Positions 7,391 to 17,867 of a DNA stretch of 64,000 bases are shown here, in pieces (the stretch's first letter is position 1; every line of letters begins with the position of its first letter). Source of the DNA: Bacterioplanoides sp. SCSIO 12839 (lineage in GTDB: Bacteria; Pseudomonadota; Gammaproteobacteria; Pseudomonadales; Oceanobacteraceae); the NCBI RefSeq assembly GCF_024397975.1, contig NZ_CP073745.1, positions 3,188,501 to 3,252,500 on the forward strand, given 5' to 3'. The position numbers were made by a program, and so were the translations under genes. A model generated the notes under the pieces. That model had not been told where the DNA came from. It ran no database searches and saw only the letters and a list, made by a program, of their open reading frames with translations.

Positions 7391-9406
7391 TCAGAGCTGC
7401 CAGTTGAGTGCCTGAGACAGATCACTAATTGGGCGGCTGTAATAAAAACCACTCATGCCATCAACACCCGTTTGCTTGAGCACATCAATGTCCGCTTGTT
7501 CTTCAAGGCCTTCACCCCATACCTGTAAATCCAGGTTGTGAGCAATCTGCACCATCGATTGAATAAAAAACCGATGATCTTGCGCCTGATGAAGTCCACG
7601 ATTAAAACTGCCATCAATACGAACATAGTCCAGCGGCAATCGTTGTAAATAAGCAAAAGCCAGGCTGCCGGTTCCCACCTTGTCTACCCCCAGCGTCACT
7701 CCCGATACCTGAACGGCAGCAAACAAATTAAGTAATGATGACTCAATATGAGTGATGGCAAACTCTGGAACTTCTAATGATAAACAACCGGCTACATCAG
7801 AATATTGCTGTAATAGTTCTGGCAACAAGACGTGAAACTGATCATCCATCACCGAAGCCGGTGAAATATTCAGACACAAACGAACCTCATCAGACTGATG
7901 CTGGTTGTGATTGTTGCTGTGCCGCAAAGCAATCAGCACCTTTTCAACAATGCACAAATCAAACTGTGCGGCCAGCTGATGTTGCTCAACCATTGGCCAG
8001 AAACGAGCTGCTGACAGACTTTCCCCTTGCCACTGAATACGGCTGAACACTTCAATCTGTTTTATCGCCGAATCCCCACTGGCAATCACCGGCAAATATT
8101 GCAGCTGAATTTGTTGCTCAGCCAGCACCTGTTGCAACAATTTCTGCCATTCAAACGCTCCCCACTCCTGTGGCGCAGTTTGCGACGGCGTGTGTTCAGT
8201 GCGGGCATAAAATTGATACGAAGACTGCGATTGACGCTGTGCTTGTCGCAAAGCCGTATCGGCTTTGATCAGAGAGGGCTGTAATGCTTCGGTTTGTCCC
8301 TGTAAATAAACGGCCCCGATATGAAACATTAACGCATCACCAGCACCCTGCTGGCGCTGAGATAGAACGCCGGAAGCTAACTCAGAAAAAATTTGCTGCA
8401 GACGTTGCTGAGCCTGATGTTCATCACTGCAAGGTAAGTAGATGGAGATATCCGCACCGGAACGCCGCCCAATCAATACCGCTTGTTGCTGGCGATGCCA
8501 TTGGTTCAAGGCTGCTGCCACCTGCTGTAAACGCTCATCCCCCTCTCGTCGGCCATGTTGCTGATTAAACTCGGCAAACCCCTGAAGTTGTAACAGCAGC
8601 AATAAACCGCTGTGCTCTTCTTCACTTTCCAACACATGACTCAATCGCTGGTCAAAACCATGGCGATTCAACAGCCCGGTTACTTCGTCCTGAAAAGACG
8701 CTTCGCGTAATTGCTCAGCCATGGCCGATTGTTCATCAAAAATCGTACGCAGCTTGCGCACCATTTTATTCATCGCCAACACCATACGCCGCAGCTCTCG
8801 GGGTTTGGGGATGTCTTCCTGCTCACGCCAGTCTTTATCGCAAATAGCCAGCGCCTGCTCTTCCACTTTAATCAGCGGACGAAACAACCACTGCAACAAC
8901 AGCTGCAAGGCAATCAGGCTGACCAACAGCACCCAGCCGAACCAGATAAGCTCGGCACGCACCATGGCCCATAAATCGCGATAAGCAAAGTCGGTATGCG
9001 ATGTCACCTTGATGGTACCAAGACGCTGCCAACCGGAGGTCACATCGGCTTCAGCCGGAATAAGCTCCAGATCCACCCATTCCTGGAACCACAGCGGAGC
9101 GGGCGATTGAGTTAACGCCTGTCGAGCACGACGGTGTAACGGCTCACCGCTGATACGAATCAGCTCAATGGACTCAAAAAAGCCACGATCAAATAAGGCA
9201 TCCATTAAGCGTGAGAGCTGAACCTCATCCTGACTATCGACCTGCGACATCGACAATGCCAACGAGGTCGCCGCATCATAAGCACGGCCATTCAGTTGTT
9301 GCTGAAAATAGTCACGACCATTCATTACCGTCACCAACAAATTGCCGACCCACAGCACAACGACCAGCAAACCCGTTAGCAAAGAAAATTGTTGTTTCAG
9401 TGTCAT
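7391..9406 (-). CDS. lapD: LapD-type c-di-GMP receptor (degenerate GGDEF-EAL)
   Basis: Inner-membrane receptor that binds c-di-GMP through a degenerate EAL domain and sequesters the protease LapG, protecting surface adhesins from release. The 671-residue protein has a TM helix at about 7-27, a periplasmic output domain to about 150, a second TM at 152-175, a HAMP-like stalk, a GGDEF-like domain (about 233-395) and an EAL-like domain (about 420-671). The GGDEF signature is reduced to RRSGAD and the EAL signature to EVFSR, so neither activity is expected. Trp126 in SGWQRLG may match the LapG-contacting Trp of Pseudomonas LapD (inference). It starts 12 bases after lapG. Confidence 0.9.
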   Translation of the reverse strand: MTLKQQFSLLTGLLVVVLWVGNLLVTVMNGRDYFQQQLNGRAYDAATSLALSMSQVDSQDEVQLSRLMDALFDRGFFESIELIRISGEPLHRRARQALTQSPAPLWFQEWVDLELIPAEADVTSGWQRLGTIKVTSHTDFAYRDLWAMVRAELIWFGWVLLVSLIALQLLLQWLFRPLIKVEEQALAICDKDWREQEDIPKPRELRRMVLAMNKMVRKLRTIFDEQSAMAEQLREASFQDEVTGLLNRHGFDQRLSHVLESEEEHSGLLLLLQLQGFAEFNQQHGRREGDERLQQVAAALNQWHRQQQAVLIGRRSGADISIYLPCSDEHQAQQRLQQIFSELASGVLSQRQQGAGDALMFHIGAVYLQGQTEALQPSLIKADTALRQAQRQSQSSYQFYARTEHTPSQTAPQEWGAFEWQKLLQQVLAEQQIQLQYLPVIASGDSAIKQIEVFSRIQWQGESLSAARFWPMVEQHQLAAQFDLCIVEKVLIALRHSNNHNQHQSDEVRLCLNISPASVMDDQFHVLLPELLQQYSDVAGCLSLEVPEFAITHIESSLLNLFAAVQVSGVTLGVDKVGTGSLAFAYLQRLPLDYVRIDGSFNRGLHQAQDHRFFIQSMVQIAHNLDLQVWGEGLEEQADIDVLKQTGVDGMSGFYYSRPISDLSQALNWQL

Positions 9407-9418
9407 GACATGGCTTCC

Positions 9419-10090
9419 TTATAAATCCAGCCCTAATTCATTCATGCGGATACGCAAATTGGTCCATAAATCGAGCTTATTGGGATTGCCCATACGAATA
9501 CCCTCACCCTTTAGTCGCTCCAACCACATGCCTTCGGCATTAAAGCTGTACACAGGCGATAAATCGCGCCGCTGTGATGCCGGGCGAATGCTGGCGATTA
9601 AATTATCGAGTACAAAAGGCACGGCATCAGGCGTAGGGAAATAACTTAACACCATATGAGCCTGGTTATAGCGCAATGCTTTTACATAAGTAATGCGTAA
9701 TTTTTGAGTATCCACGCCCAACTGGCGCAGCGAATAATATTTAGCAATGACATAATCTTCACAATCAGCACCGTTAGAACCCAGGGCCTCATATGGCGTC
9801 GCCCAATAATCCACCTCACCCCAATGCTGATCGTCATTCACAAAGCGAATGTTTTGATTAAAAAAATCATTGATGAGGCGTAACTGCTCTGTTTCTTCTT
9901 TGCCGGATGCCTGACGCATCATCTGTTGCCAGCCTTCGATACGACTGGCTGCCGCATTGCCATATTCCTGCTTGGCTTTTTCAATCAATGCACTCGGCAC
10001 CCAGCGTTGCCAATCCGCAATTAAGCCGGCGGACAGCAACAGCCAGACGAATAGCAGCAGAGAGCGAGATGAAACAAAAGGCCAGCGCAA
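9419..10090 (-). CDS. lapG: LapG-type periplasmic cysteine protease
   Basis: Calcium-dependent bacterial transglutaminase-like protease that trims the N-terminus of LapA-type adhesins and frees the cell from biofilm. The 223-residue protein has an N-terminal membrane or signal segment (LLLFVWLLLSAGLIA). The catalytic triad is visible as Cys110 (GADCEDY), His145 (QAHMVL) and Asp162 (LDNL). The spacing is close to that of characterised LapG. Asp109 and Glu111 flanking the Cys match the known calcium site. It lies immediately upstream of lapD on the same strand. No adhesin or type I secretion genes are seen in the window. Confidence 0.92.
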   Translation of the reverse strand: MRWPFVSSRSLLLFVWLLLSAGLIADWQRWVPSALIEKAKQEYGNAAASRIEGWQQMMRQASGKEETEQLRLINDFFNQNIRFVNDDQHWGEVDYWATPYEALGSNGADCEDYVIAKYYSLRQLGVDTQKLRITYVKALRYNQAHMVLSYFPTPDAVPFVLDNLIASIRPASQRRDLSPVYSFNAEGMWLERLKGEGIRMGNPNKLDLWTNLRIRMNELGLDL

Positions 10091-10275
10091 TGAGCAAGTC
10101 CTGAGGAGTGTGAGTGATATTTCATGTTTATTAATAAATATAGTTGCTCTGCATCACTCAGCACGATTTTATTGCTGTCTGATGCACAATTTCTTGGACC
10201 TGCTGCCGCTAATTGCTGCTACGCTTTTTATAGTTTCAGTGTTTATTAAGAAATCACTACTAATAAGAAGCCCTT

Positions 10276-11892
10276 ATGACAGATGCCGCTCAGACCTCAA
10301 ACACGCCATTGAATAAAGTCCAGCAAATGAAGCAACTTTTTGCTCACCGGGTGATCAATCAGGTGCGTCAGGTCATTGATTTATGGCGGCAGCTACCCGA
10401 GACACACTGGTCAGCGGTGGCCATGTCAGACTTCACTCTGGCCGTTGAGAAATTATCGACATCGGCAAAACGCTTTGAAGCAGACAAACACTTTAAATTA
10501 GCCAGTGATTTATTAACCACCATCAAGCCCATTAAGCATGGCAAAACACCCGACAGCGAACACCTTGAACAACTCAATCGTCTGGTTCGTCAACTCAGCG
10601 AAACGGCTCTGCGCCACGGTGACGACGAACATGCAGAGCACCTGATCCCCAGCAAAAAGCCGGTATACATCGCCATAGATGATACCGATACCGCATTAAC
10701 CTTTGCTGAGCAGATGCAATATTTCGGACTGCGCAGTGAAGTTCAGAAAAGCAGCCAGGATTTTATTCAGGCACTACAGCGACGCCACCCGGCGGCTCTG
10801 GTACTGGATATTAACTTTGGTGGCAATGGCAACGGCTTGCTACTGGCGGAAAAGATTCAGGCTGAGCGAGATCAGAATCTGCCGATTCTCTTTATCTACC
10901 ATGATGAACAACCCGACATCGAGCACCGTCTCAGCGCCATGCGTAACGGCGGTATCGGCTTATACCGCGACGTTGAAATTCAATCGGTTATTGGTGAACT
11001 GGAAGACTTACTGGACAACACGCCTGAAGACCCTTTTCGTATTCTGATTGTTGATGATTCCAAGGCTCAGGCCATGCACAGTGCCCGGGTATTAAACAAA
11101 GCGGGGATGGTGGCCGAGACCGTTAATGATCCGTTACAAGTGCTTAACGCTTTATCTGACAATAATCCCGATCTGGTGTTAATGGACATGTATATGCCAG
11201 GGTGTAACGGCATGGAGCTGGCCAAGGTGATTCGTCAGCAGCGGGAATACCTCAACCTGCCCATTATTTACCTGTCCGGTGAAGAAGATCGTCAGCGTCA
11301 ATTAGATGCCATGGCCGAGGGCGGCGATGATTTTCTGACCAAGCCGGTCGAACCACGGCATCTGTTATCAACCATCAAAACCCGGGTGCACCGGGCACGA
11401 CAATTACATCAACTGATCGCCCGCGACAGCCTCACCGGACTGCTGAATCACACCCACATTCTTGAATCCCTGCAGGATCAGCTACAGAAAAGTGAAGATA
11501 ACAATATCAGCTTCGTCATGATTGATATTGACCACTTCAAAAGCATCAATGATCAACACGGCCATCCGGTCGGTGATATTGTCATCAAAAACTTGGCGTT
11601 ATTCCTAAAACAAAGCCTGAGAAAATCAGACCCGATTGGCCGCTATGGTGGTGAAGAGTTTGCCGTGGTGTTACCAGGCGCCAATCAGGAACAGGCGTGT
11701 ATGGTGATGGAAAAACTGCGGGCTAATTTCTCCAACCTGATTCATGGCGGCAACAAATCCTTGCAGGTCACCTTCTCCTGCGGTTTAGCCCAATGGCAAG
11801 GAGAAAGTGTCAGTGACCTAGTGGAACGTGCCGACCAGGCATTGTATCAAGCCAAACACAATGGCCGTAACCAGGTTTCGGCCGCCAGCTAA
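10276..11892 (+). CDS. Response regulator diguanylate cyclase (Hpt-like, REC-REC-GGDEF)
   Basis: Soluble 538-residue protein predicted to make c-di-GMP. The N-terminal about 115 residues look like an Hpt fold, but the expected phospho-His in the H-x-L-K-G-S motif is replaced (VEKLSTSAKRF). The first REC domain (about 130-240) keeps the DIN acceptor aspartate but lacks the conserved Thr/Ser and Lys. The second REC (about 253-370) is complete (VDDSKAQ, LMDMYMP, IYLSGE, FLTKPVE). The GGDEF domain has an intact GGEEF near 458 and an RKSD inhibitory I-site five residues before it, so product inhibition is likely. It is divergent from lapG-lapD and could feed that receptor; that link is inference. 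Confidence 0.9.
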   Translation: MTDAAQTSNTPLNKVQQMKQLFAHRVINQVRQVIDLWRQLPETHWSAVAMSDFTLAVEKLSTSAKRFEADKHFKLASDLLTTIKPIKHGKTPDSEHLEQLNRLVRQLSETALRHGDDEHAEHLIPSKKPVYIAIDDTDTALTFAEQMQYFGLRSEVQKSSQDFIQALQRRHPAALVLDINFGGNGNGLLLAEKIQAERDQNLPILFIYHDEQPDIEHRLSAMRNGGIGLYRDVEIQSVIGELEDLLDNTPEDPFRILIVDDSKAQAMHSARVLNKAGMVAETVNDPLQVLNALSDNNPDLVLMDMYMPGCNGMELAKVIRQQREYLNLPIIYLSGEEDRQRQLDAMAEGGDDFLTKPVEPRHLLSTIKTRVHRARQLHQLIARDSLTGLLNHTHILESLQDQLQKSEDNNISFVMIDIDHFKSINDQHGHPVGDIVIKNLALFLKQSLRKSDPIGRYGGEEFAVVLPGANQEQACMVMEKLRANFSNLIHGGNKSLQVTFSCGLAQWQGESVSDLVERADQALYQAKHNGRNQVSAAS

Positions 11893-12013
11893 CATGTGTA
11901 CAGTCGCTTTTTTGTGACGCGCCACGGCTTCATAACAGACCCAGCTTTACGGCAATGACGGTTTACGGCAGAATTCCGCTTTGATTTTCATCCTACCTCT
12001 ATAGAGTGAACAC

Positions 12014-12469
12014 ATGGCAAATATTCTGGTGCTACAAGGCCCCAACTTGAATCTGCTCGGCACCCGTGAACCCGATGTCTATGGCGCCACCACTCTTAAG
12101 GACGTGGAAGCTTCACTGCTCACTCAGGCACAGGTATTGGGTCACCAGCTTGATCATCTGCAAAGCAATGCCGAGCACACCCTGATTGATCGAATTCATG
12201 CTGCCCGCACAGACGGCACCGATTTTATTATCATCAATCCGGCAGCATTTACTCACACCAGTGTGGCCATCCGTGATGCGTTAGCCGGCGTCGCGATTCC
12301 CTTTATTGAAATTCATATTTCTAATGTGCATGCCCGTGAAACCTTCCGCCACCACTCTTATCTGTCCGATATTGCCGTGGGCGTGATTTGTGGCTTAGGT
12401 GTTCAAGGCTATGACCTGGCGCTGCAAGCGGCTGACGCACAATTAAAAAACTCAGATAAATCATCATAA
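12014..12469 (+). CDS. aroQ: 3-dehydroquinate dehydratase, type II
   Basis: Third step of the shikimate pathway, dehydration of 3-dehydroquinate. The 151-residue protein has the type II signature [21 protein letters not shown] with its catalytic Tyr, and [18 protein letters not shown] with the conserved His and Arg. In many gammaproteobacteria aroQ is followed by accB and accC; here prmA starts eight bases after the aroQ stop. Confidence 0.96.
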   Translation: MANILVLQGPNLNLLGTREPDVYGATTLKDVEASLLTQAQVLGHQLDHLQSNAEHTLIDRIHAARTDGTDFIIINPAAFTHTSVAIRDALAGVAIPFIEIHISNVHARETFRHHSYLSDIAVGVICGLGVQGYDLALQAADAQLKNSDKSS

Positions 12470-12477
12470 GGCCCAAC

Positions 12478-13380
12478 ATGTCCTGGATTCAGATTCGCGT
12501 CCACGCACAGCGAAATCAAGTTAATAGTGTTGAAGACACTCTGATGGCGAACGGAGCGCTGTCGGTCACGTTGCAGGATGATGCCGATCAACCTATTCTC
12601 GAACCCGAGCTGGGTACCACTCCGATCTGGGATGAAACTCAGATTATTGGTTTATTTGATGCCAACCAGAACAGTGAAGTACTGCTGAAGAACCTGCGTA
12701 CCTTTTATCACAACGCCAGTGGTCAGGAATTACCAACACACAAGTTGGAAATTCTGGAAGATAAAGACTGGATTCGCGCCTGGATGGAAGATTATCACCC
12801 GATGCAGTTTGGTAAACGCCTGTGGGTTTGCCCCAGCTGGCAAAAACCTCCTCAGCCTGAGGCCGTTAACCTGATGCTCGACCCGGGTCTGGCATTTGGT
12901 ACCGGCACTCACCCTACCACGGACTTGTGCCTGCAGTTTCTGGATCAGGAAGTGAAAGGTGATGAGTTGGTGGTCGATTATGGCTGTGGCAGCGGTATTT
13001 TAGGCATCGCGGCACTGTTGCTGGGTGCGAAGGAAATGGTAGGGGTCGACATCGATCCGCAAGCACTCACCGCTACTCGCGACAATGCTGGTCGCAACAA
13101 CATCGGTGATGAATTGTATGATGTCTTCCTACCGGAAAAAGCGCCACAGGTTGAAGGTGATATCATGGTCGCCAATATTCTGGCCGGACCATTGCAGTCG
13201 CTGGCACCAGAAATTGCAAAACTGACCCGCCCGGGTGGTAAGCTGGCGTTGTCGGGCTTATTAGCTGAGCAGGCAGAAGACGTGTCAAAATGCTACAGTC
13301 AGTGGTTTGACATGCAACCCGCCAAACAGCTGGGCGATTGGGTACTGTTAAGTGGTACAAAACGTCCGCCTCAGGGATAA
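12478..13380 (+). CDS. prmA: Ribosomal protein L11 methyltransferase
   Basis: SAM-dependent enzyme that trimethylates ribosomal protein L11. The 300-residue length is standard. It contains DPGLAFGTGTHPTT, the SAM-binding VVDYGCGSGILGIAA and the NILAGPL motif of the family. It probably forms an operon with aroQ upstream and the zinc-ribbon gene downstream. Confidence 0.96.
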   Translation: MSWIQIRVHAQRNQVNSVEDTLMANGALSVTLQDDADQPILEPELGTTPIWDETQIIGLFDANQNSEVLLKNLRTFYHNASGQELPTHKLEILEDKDWIRAWMEDYHPMQFGKRLWVCPSWQKPPQPEAVNLMLDPGLAFGTGTHPTTDLCLQFLDQEVKGDELVVDYGCGSGILGIAALLLGAKEMVGVDIDPQALTATRDNAGRNNIGDELYDVFLPEKAPQVEGDIMVANILAGPLQSLAPEIAKLTRPGGKLALSGLLAEQAEDVSKCYSQWFDMQPAKQLGDWVLLSGTKRPPQG

Positions 13381-13416
13381 ATGCAAGGATCAGAACAGGG
13401 AGATAAAGGAAACACC

Positions 13417-14727
13417 ATGGCCACACACGTTACACGCTGCCCCCATTGCCGTACCACATTTCGGGTACGAGATGAGCACCTCGAAGTTGCCAATGGTGCA
13501 GTACGGTGTGGTTCCTGTTTGCAGGTGTTTAAAGCGGCCAGCCATTTTGTCACTGAGCAGGAGCTGACTGCCAAACCCTCTGATCCTTCGTCAACGGCTA
13601 CCTCTGTTCCATCGACAGCGGCATCACAGCAACCATCAGCCGAAGCAGAAAAAGATGACGATGCTGATGATATGTTGATCCATGATGATATGGATGACGA
13701 AGTACTGATCAGTGATGATGGTCTGATTCACGATGATATGGACGGTGACGATCAGGAAAGTACTCAGGACACCTTCAACGATGACCCTATGGTGGACTAT
13801 GGCATCGTCAAGCCTGAAAACCAGGATCGCCCGGCACCGCGCAATGATCTTGAAATTGATGCTTCCATCTTCGATTTGAAAGATGCCAGCGCCACCGGAT
13901 TAGAGTTGGTTGATGGCTCTGATAACTCTCTCGATTTCAGCTCCGGTAAAGACCCGGATGAAGCCTGGGCGGATGCGTTATTGGATGATGACGATGACAT
14001 TTCTGTCGGCGGCATTGAATTAAGCGACAACGGTGACTTTGGCTTAGAAGCCAATACTGAAGATGACGAGTTCAGCCAGTTTAAAGCCGGTGCAGAACAA
14101 GATGATTTTCAGGGCTTTACCGATGATGATGATAACCTGCACCTCGGCGAAGATGACCTGCACAGTGAAGCCACCGAGATTGGTGTTCCAACTGACCTGA
14201 ACAATCTTCAAGATGATCCACTGCAGTTGGGCGAGGAAAAAAACGGCAGTGCCTTCCCCTGGGGCTGGGCTTTGTTATCTCTGTTAATGTTGATGGTTGC
14301 TGCCGCGCAGACGTTTTATTTTAACTTTGACCAGTGGTCACGAACACCACAATGGCGTCCGTGGTATGCACAAGCCTGTATTCACCTGGAGTGCCAGCTG
14401 CCACATATTCAAAACCTGCAACAAATGACGACCCAGCATCTGGTGGTGCGTAGCCATCCGGATCTGCAGAATGCACTGGTCGTCGATACTCTGATACAGA
14501 ATCAGGCAACTTATCAACAACCCTTCCCGGATTTACAGCTGGTATTCAGTGATCTGAACAATAATGTGGTCGCCAGCCGCCGCTTTAAACCTGCCGAGTA
14601 TTTATCGGGAGAGCTGGCCGGCCAACAACAGATGCCCAGCAACGCTCCGATCCATATTGCACTGGAAATCGCAGATCCGGGGCCAGAAGCCGTCAGCTAT
14701 GCGATTCAGCTGGTCGCGAATCAATAA
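13417..14727 (+). CDS. Zinc-ribbon and DUF3426 membrane protein
   Basis: The 436-residue protein starts with an MJ0042-type zinc ribbon (RCPHCRTTFRV and RCGSCLQVF). A long, strongly acidic Asp/Glu-rich linker follows (about 60-280), then one membrane helix (FPWGWALLSLLMLMVAAAQ near 285) and a C-terminal DUF3426 domain predicted outside the cytoplasm. The ATG at 13417 is preferred because AAGGAAAC lies just before it; an in-frame ATG at 13381 lacks this. Genes of this type often sit between prmA and dusB. The function is unknown. Confidence 0.88.
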   Translation: MATHVTRCPHCRTTFRVRDEHLEVANGAVRCGSCLQVFKAASHFVTEQELTAKPSDPSSTATSVPSTAASQQPSAEAEKDDDADDMLIHDDMDDEVLISDDGLIHDDMDGDDQESTQDTFNDDPMVDYGIVKPENQDRPAPRNDLEIDASIFDLKDASATGLELVDGSDNSLDFSSGKDPDEAWADALLDDDDDISVGGIELSDNGDFGLEANTEDDEFSQFKAGAEQDDFQGFTDDDDNLHLGEDDLHSEATEIGVPTDLNNLQDDPLQLGEEKNGSAFPWGWALLSLLMLMVAAAQTFYFNFDQWSRTPQWRPWYAQACIHLECQLPHIQNLQQMTTQHLVVRSHPDLQNALVVDTLIQNQATYQQPFPDLQLVFSDLNNNVVASRRFKPAEYLSGELAGQQQMPSNAPIHIALEIADPGPEAVSYAIQLVANQ

Positions 14728-14854
14728 AAAGATCAACGATTAACATTTTTTTGCGACATCCCGACTATTTCCCCCTTTATTCATAAGGGGGTTATGAGTA
14801 TCATACCGCGACTTTTTCGTCGCACACTTTTTGATCAGTTTTAATTAGTAAACC

Positions 14855-15841
14855 ATGCCGTCAATTGGCCCATATACGCTACCTAACCCAGTAATTCTGG
14901 CACCAATGGCGGGTGTTACCGACCGCCCGTTTCGCCAGCTGTGCCGTCAATTGGGCGCAGGGCTTGTGGTGGGAGAAATGGTGGCTGCCAACCCTGAGAC
15001 GCGTCATACACGCAAATCTCAGTTACGCCTGGATCATACCGGTGAACCTGAGCCAATCGCGGTTCAGATTGTGGGGGGCGACCCACAGACGATGGCCGAT
15101 AGCGCTGTGTTTAATGTCGCCAACGGCGCACAGATTATTGATATCAACATGGGTTGTCCGGCCAAAAAAGTTTGCAACAAGGCTGCCGGCTCAGCGTTAC
15201 TAAAAGATGAAGGTCTGGTGAAAGAGATCTTACAAGCCGTTGTGGCGGCGGTGAATGTGCCGGTCAGCCTGAAAATCCGTACTGGCTGGGCACCGGAACA
15301 TCGTAACGGCGTGACCATTGCCCAAATAGCACAAGACGCGGGCATTGTGTCATTAGCCGTGCATGGCCGCACCCGGGCTTGTGGCTATAAAAATACCGTG
15401 GAGTACAACACCATCCGCGATATCAAAGCCAACATTGATTTACCCGTGTTTGCTAACGGCGATATCACCAGTGCTGAAAAAGCAGCTGAGGTGATGCAAT
15501 TTACCGGTGCGGATGGCGTACTTATTGGCCGTGCAGCTCAGGGGAAACCCTGGATTTTCCGCGAAGTCAGCCATTACTTGGCTACCGGAGAGCACTTGCC
15601 TGGTGCAGGCATTGAAGAAGTAGAACAGATTTTATTATCCCACCTGGATGCGCTGCATGAATTTTACGGCGACTTCCTTGGTGTAAGGATTGCCCGTAAA
15701 CACGTTGGCTGGTATCTGCAACATCAAACCAGTAATACGGGCTTCCGCAAGCAATTTAATAGCCTGGAAAGTACATCCGAACAGCGCCAGGCCATTGAAA
15801 CATTTTTTAAGGAATTTGACAGAGAAGGACAAGCAGCATGA
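14855..15841 (+). CDS. dusB: tRNA-dihydrouridine synthase B
   Basis: FMN-dependent reduction of uridines in the tRNA D-loop (U17 in E. coli). The 328-residue protein carries [13 protein letters not shown] at the N-terminus, the catalytic-cysteine motif [12 protein letters not shown], and [10 protein letters not shown] with VHGRTR. It overlaps fis by four bases (ATGA), the conserved dusB-fis arrangement. Confidence 0.96.
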   Translation: MPSIGPYTLPNPVILAPMAGVTDRPFRQLCRQLGAGLVVGEMVAANPETRHTRKSQLRLDHTGEPEPIAVQIVGGDPQTMADSAVFNVANGAQIIDINMGCPAKKVCNKAAGSALLKDEGLVKEILQAVVAAVNVPVSLKIRTGWAPEHRNGVTIAQIAQDAGIVSLAVHGRTRACGYKNTVEYNTIRDIKANIDLPVFANGDITSAEKAAEVMQFTGADGVLIGRAAQGKPWIFREVSHYLATGEHLPGAGIEEVEQILLSHLDALHEFYGDFLGVRIARKHVGWYLQHQTSNTGFRKQFNSLESTSEQRQAIETFFKEFDREGQAA

Positions 15842-16149
15842 ACACCGAAGCATTATTAAGGAAGGTTGAACCAGTGACCGACTCATCCGAACAAAACAAC
15901 TTGTTAACGCCATCTGAATCGTCGCAAACTCTGCGTGACAGTGTCGAAAAGGCATTGCAAAACTACTTTGACCACCTCGACGGTCAGCCGGTTGTGGATA
16001 TCTACGACATGGTACTGTCAGAGGTAGAAGCGCCATTACTGGAAACCGTGATGAAATATACTCGCGACAACCAGACCAAAGCCTCGATAGTGCTTGGCTT
16101 AAACCGCGGTACTCTGCGTAAGAAGTTAAAACAGTACGGTATGCTGTAA
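15838..16149 (+). CDS. fis: DNA-binding protein Fis
   Basis: Nucleoid-associated DNA-bending protein and growth-phase regulator. The 103-residue product has the N-terminal flexible arm, helices A/B ([16 protein letters not shown]) and a C-terminal helix-turn-helix ([22 protein letters not shown]). The start overlaps the dusB stop, so the genes are co-transcribed and probably coupled. The terminator at 16168 ends the unit. Confidence 0.95.
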   Translation: MNTEALLRKVEPVTDSSEQNNLLTPSESSQTLRDSVEKALQNYFDHLDGQPVVDIYDMVLSEVEAPLLETVMKYTRDNQTKASIVLGLNRGTLRKKLKQYGML

Positions 16150-16167
16150 CCCATTTTTTGATTTCAT

Positions 16168-16190
16168 AAGCGGCTTTGGCCGCTTTTTCT
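16168..16190 (+). terminator. Rho-independent terminator after dusB-fis
   Basis: Stem AAGCGGC / GCCGCTT with a TTTG loop followed by TTTTCTTTTT, 19 bases after the fis stop. Confidence 0.88.
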
Positions 16191-16219
16191 TTTTAAATAG
16201 CCTTAGAAAACCTGACTAT

Positions 16220-17851
16220 ATGAGCAACTTCATTCCTGCAAACGAAACTCCAGCGGATATCACCCCAGTTCGTCGCGCCCTGATCAGCGTCTCTGACAAA
16301 ACCGGCATTGTTGAATTTGCCCAGGCCCTGCATGCTGCGGGCGTGGAAATTCTGTCGACTGGCGGTACCTATAAACTACTGTTAGACAACCAGATTCCTG
16401 CCGTCGAAGTATCTGATTACACCGGCTTCCCGGAGATGATGGATGGCCGTGTGAAAACCCTGCATCCAAAAATTCACGGCGGTGTATTAGGTCGTCGTGG
16501 CCAGGATGACGATGTCATGACTGAACACGACATCAACCCGATTGATCTGGTTGTTGTTAACCTGTACCCGTTTGCAGCCACCGTTGCTAAAGAAGACTGC
16601 CACCTGCCACTGGCGATTGAAAACATCGATATCGGCGGTCCAACCATGGTTCGCTCTGCGGCGAAAAACCACGCTTATGTTGGCATTGTGGTGAACACTT
16701 CCGACTACAGCAAAGTGCTGGAAGACCTGAACAACCACAACGGTCTGCAGTACAAAACCCGTTTTAATCTGGCATTAAAAGCGTTTGAGCACACGTCCAG
16801 CTATGACGGCATGATTGCAAACTACCTGGGCACCATCGACCAGGAAGCAGAGACGTTAAGCACGGATAACCGCAAAGACTTCCCACAAACGTACAACAGC
16901 CAGTTCATCAAAGCGCAAGATATGCGTTACGGCGAAAACCCGCACCAGAAAGCGGCTTTCTACGTTGAAGCTGAGCCTGCTGAAGCCTCGATTGCTACCG
17001 CCAAGCAGCTGCAGGGCAAAGAGCTGTCGTACAACAATGTGGCTGACACCGATGCCGCACTGGAGTGCGTTAAGTCGTTCGTTAAACCCGCTTGTGTCAT
17101 CGTTAAGCACGCTAACCCATGTGGTGTGGCCGTGGTACCGGAAGACGAAGGTGGTATCCGTAAGGCTTACGATCTGGCATTCGAAACCGATACCGAGTCT
17201 GCGTTTGGTGGCATCATCGCCTTTAACCGTGAATTGGATGCAGAAACAGCCAGCGCGATTGTTGAGCGTCAGTTTGTTGAAGTGATCATCGCACCGAAAG
17301 TAAGTGCTGAAGCCATTGAGATTGTGGCGGCGAAGAAAAACGTACGTCTGCTGGAATGTGGCGAATGGCCAGCTGAGCGCCCACAAGCATTCGACTACAA
17401 GCGCGTTAACGGCGGCCTGCTGGTTCAGGACCGCGACAACGGCATGATCAGCACTGACGACTTAAAAGTCGTGACTAAGCGTGCACCGACTGAAGCTGAA
17501 TTACACGATCTGATTTTCAGCTGGAAAGTGGCTAAGTTCGTTAAGTCTAATGCAATCGTTTACGGCAAAAACCGTCAGACTGTGGGTGTGGGCGCAGGCC
17601 AAATGAGCCGCGTAAACTCAGCACGTATTGCTGCGATTAAAGCAGAGCACGCGGGTTTACAGGTGGAAGGTGCAGTTATGGCATCGGATGCGTTCTTCCC
17701 ATTCCGTGATGGTATTGATAACGCCGCCAAAGCAGGCATTAAAGCGATTATTCAGCCAGGTGGCTCGATTCGTGATGAAGAAGTGATTGCGGCTGCTGAT
17801 GAAGCGGGTATCGCCATGGTGTTTACGGGTATGCGTCACTTCCGTCACTGA
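16220..17851 (+). CDS. purH: Bifunctional AICAR formyltransferase / IMP cyclohydrolase
   Basis: Last two steps of purine synthesis. The 543-residue protein has an N-terminal MGS-like cyclohydrolase domain ([17 protein letters not shown], then [14 protein letters not shown]) and a C-terminal AICARFT domain ([41 protein letters not shown]). The length matches the family closely. purD follows after a structured 292-base gap. Confidence 0.97.
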   Translation: MSNFIPANETPADITPVRRALISVSDKTGIVEFAQALHAAGVEILSTGGTYKLLLDNQIPAVEVSDYTGFPEMMDGRVKTLHPKIHGGVLGRRGQDDDVMTEHDINPIDLVVVNLYPFAATVAKEDCHLPLAIENIDIGGPTMVRSAAKNHAYVGIVVNTSDYSKVLEDLNNHNGLQYKTRFNLALKAFEHTSSYDGMIANYLGTIDQEAETLSTDNRKDFPQTYNSQFIKAQDMRYGENPHQKAAFYVEAEPAEASIATAKQLQGKELSYNNVADTDAALECVKSFVKPACVIVKHANPCGVAVVPEDEGGIRKAYDLAFETDTESAFGGIIAFNRELDAETASAIVERQFVEVIIAPKVSAEAIEIVAAKKNVRLLECGEWPAERPQAFDYKRVNGGLLVQDRDNGMISTDDLKVVTKRAPTEAELHDLIFSWKVAKFVKSNAIVYGKNRQTVGVGAGQMSRVNSARIAAIKAEHAGLQVEGAVMASDAFFPFRDGIDNAAKAGIKAIIQPGGSIRDEEVIAAADEAGIAMVFTGMRHFRH

Positions 17852-17867
17852 TTTTTTATAAGTATTT

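Noticed and set aside
7391-9406. Active diguanylate cyclase/phosphodiesterase
   Set aside because: Both the GGDEF and EAL signature motifs are lost, and lapG lies next to it, so a LapD-type receptor is the better call.
10703-11047. Frame inside the diguanylate cyclase gene
   Set aside because: Overlaps conserved REC domain coding sequence in another frame and lacks any support.
16856-17386. 176-codon minus-strand frame inside purH
   Set aside because: Shadow of a well-conserved gene, with no recognisable domain and no start signals.
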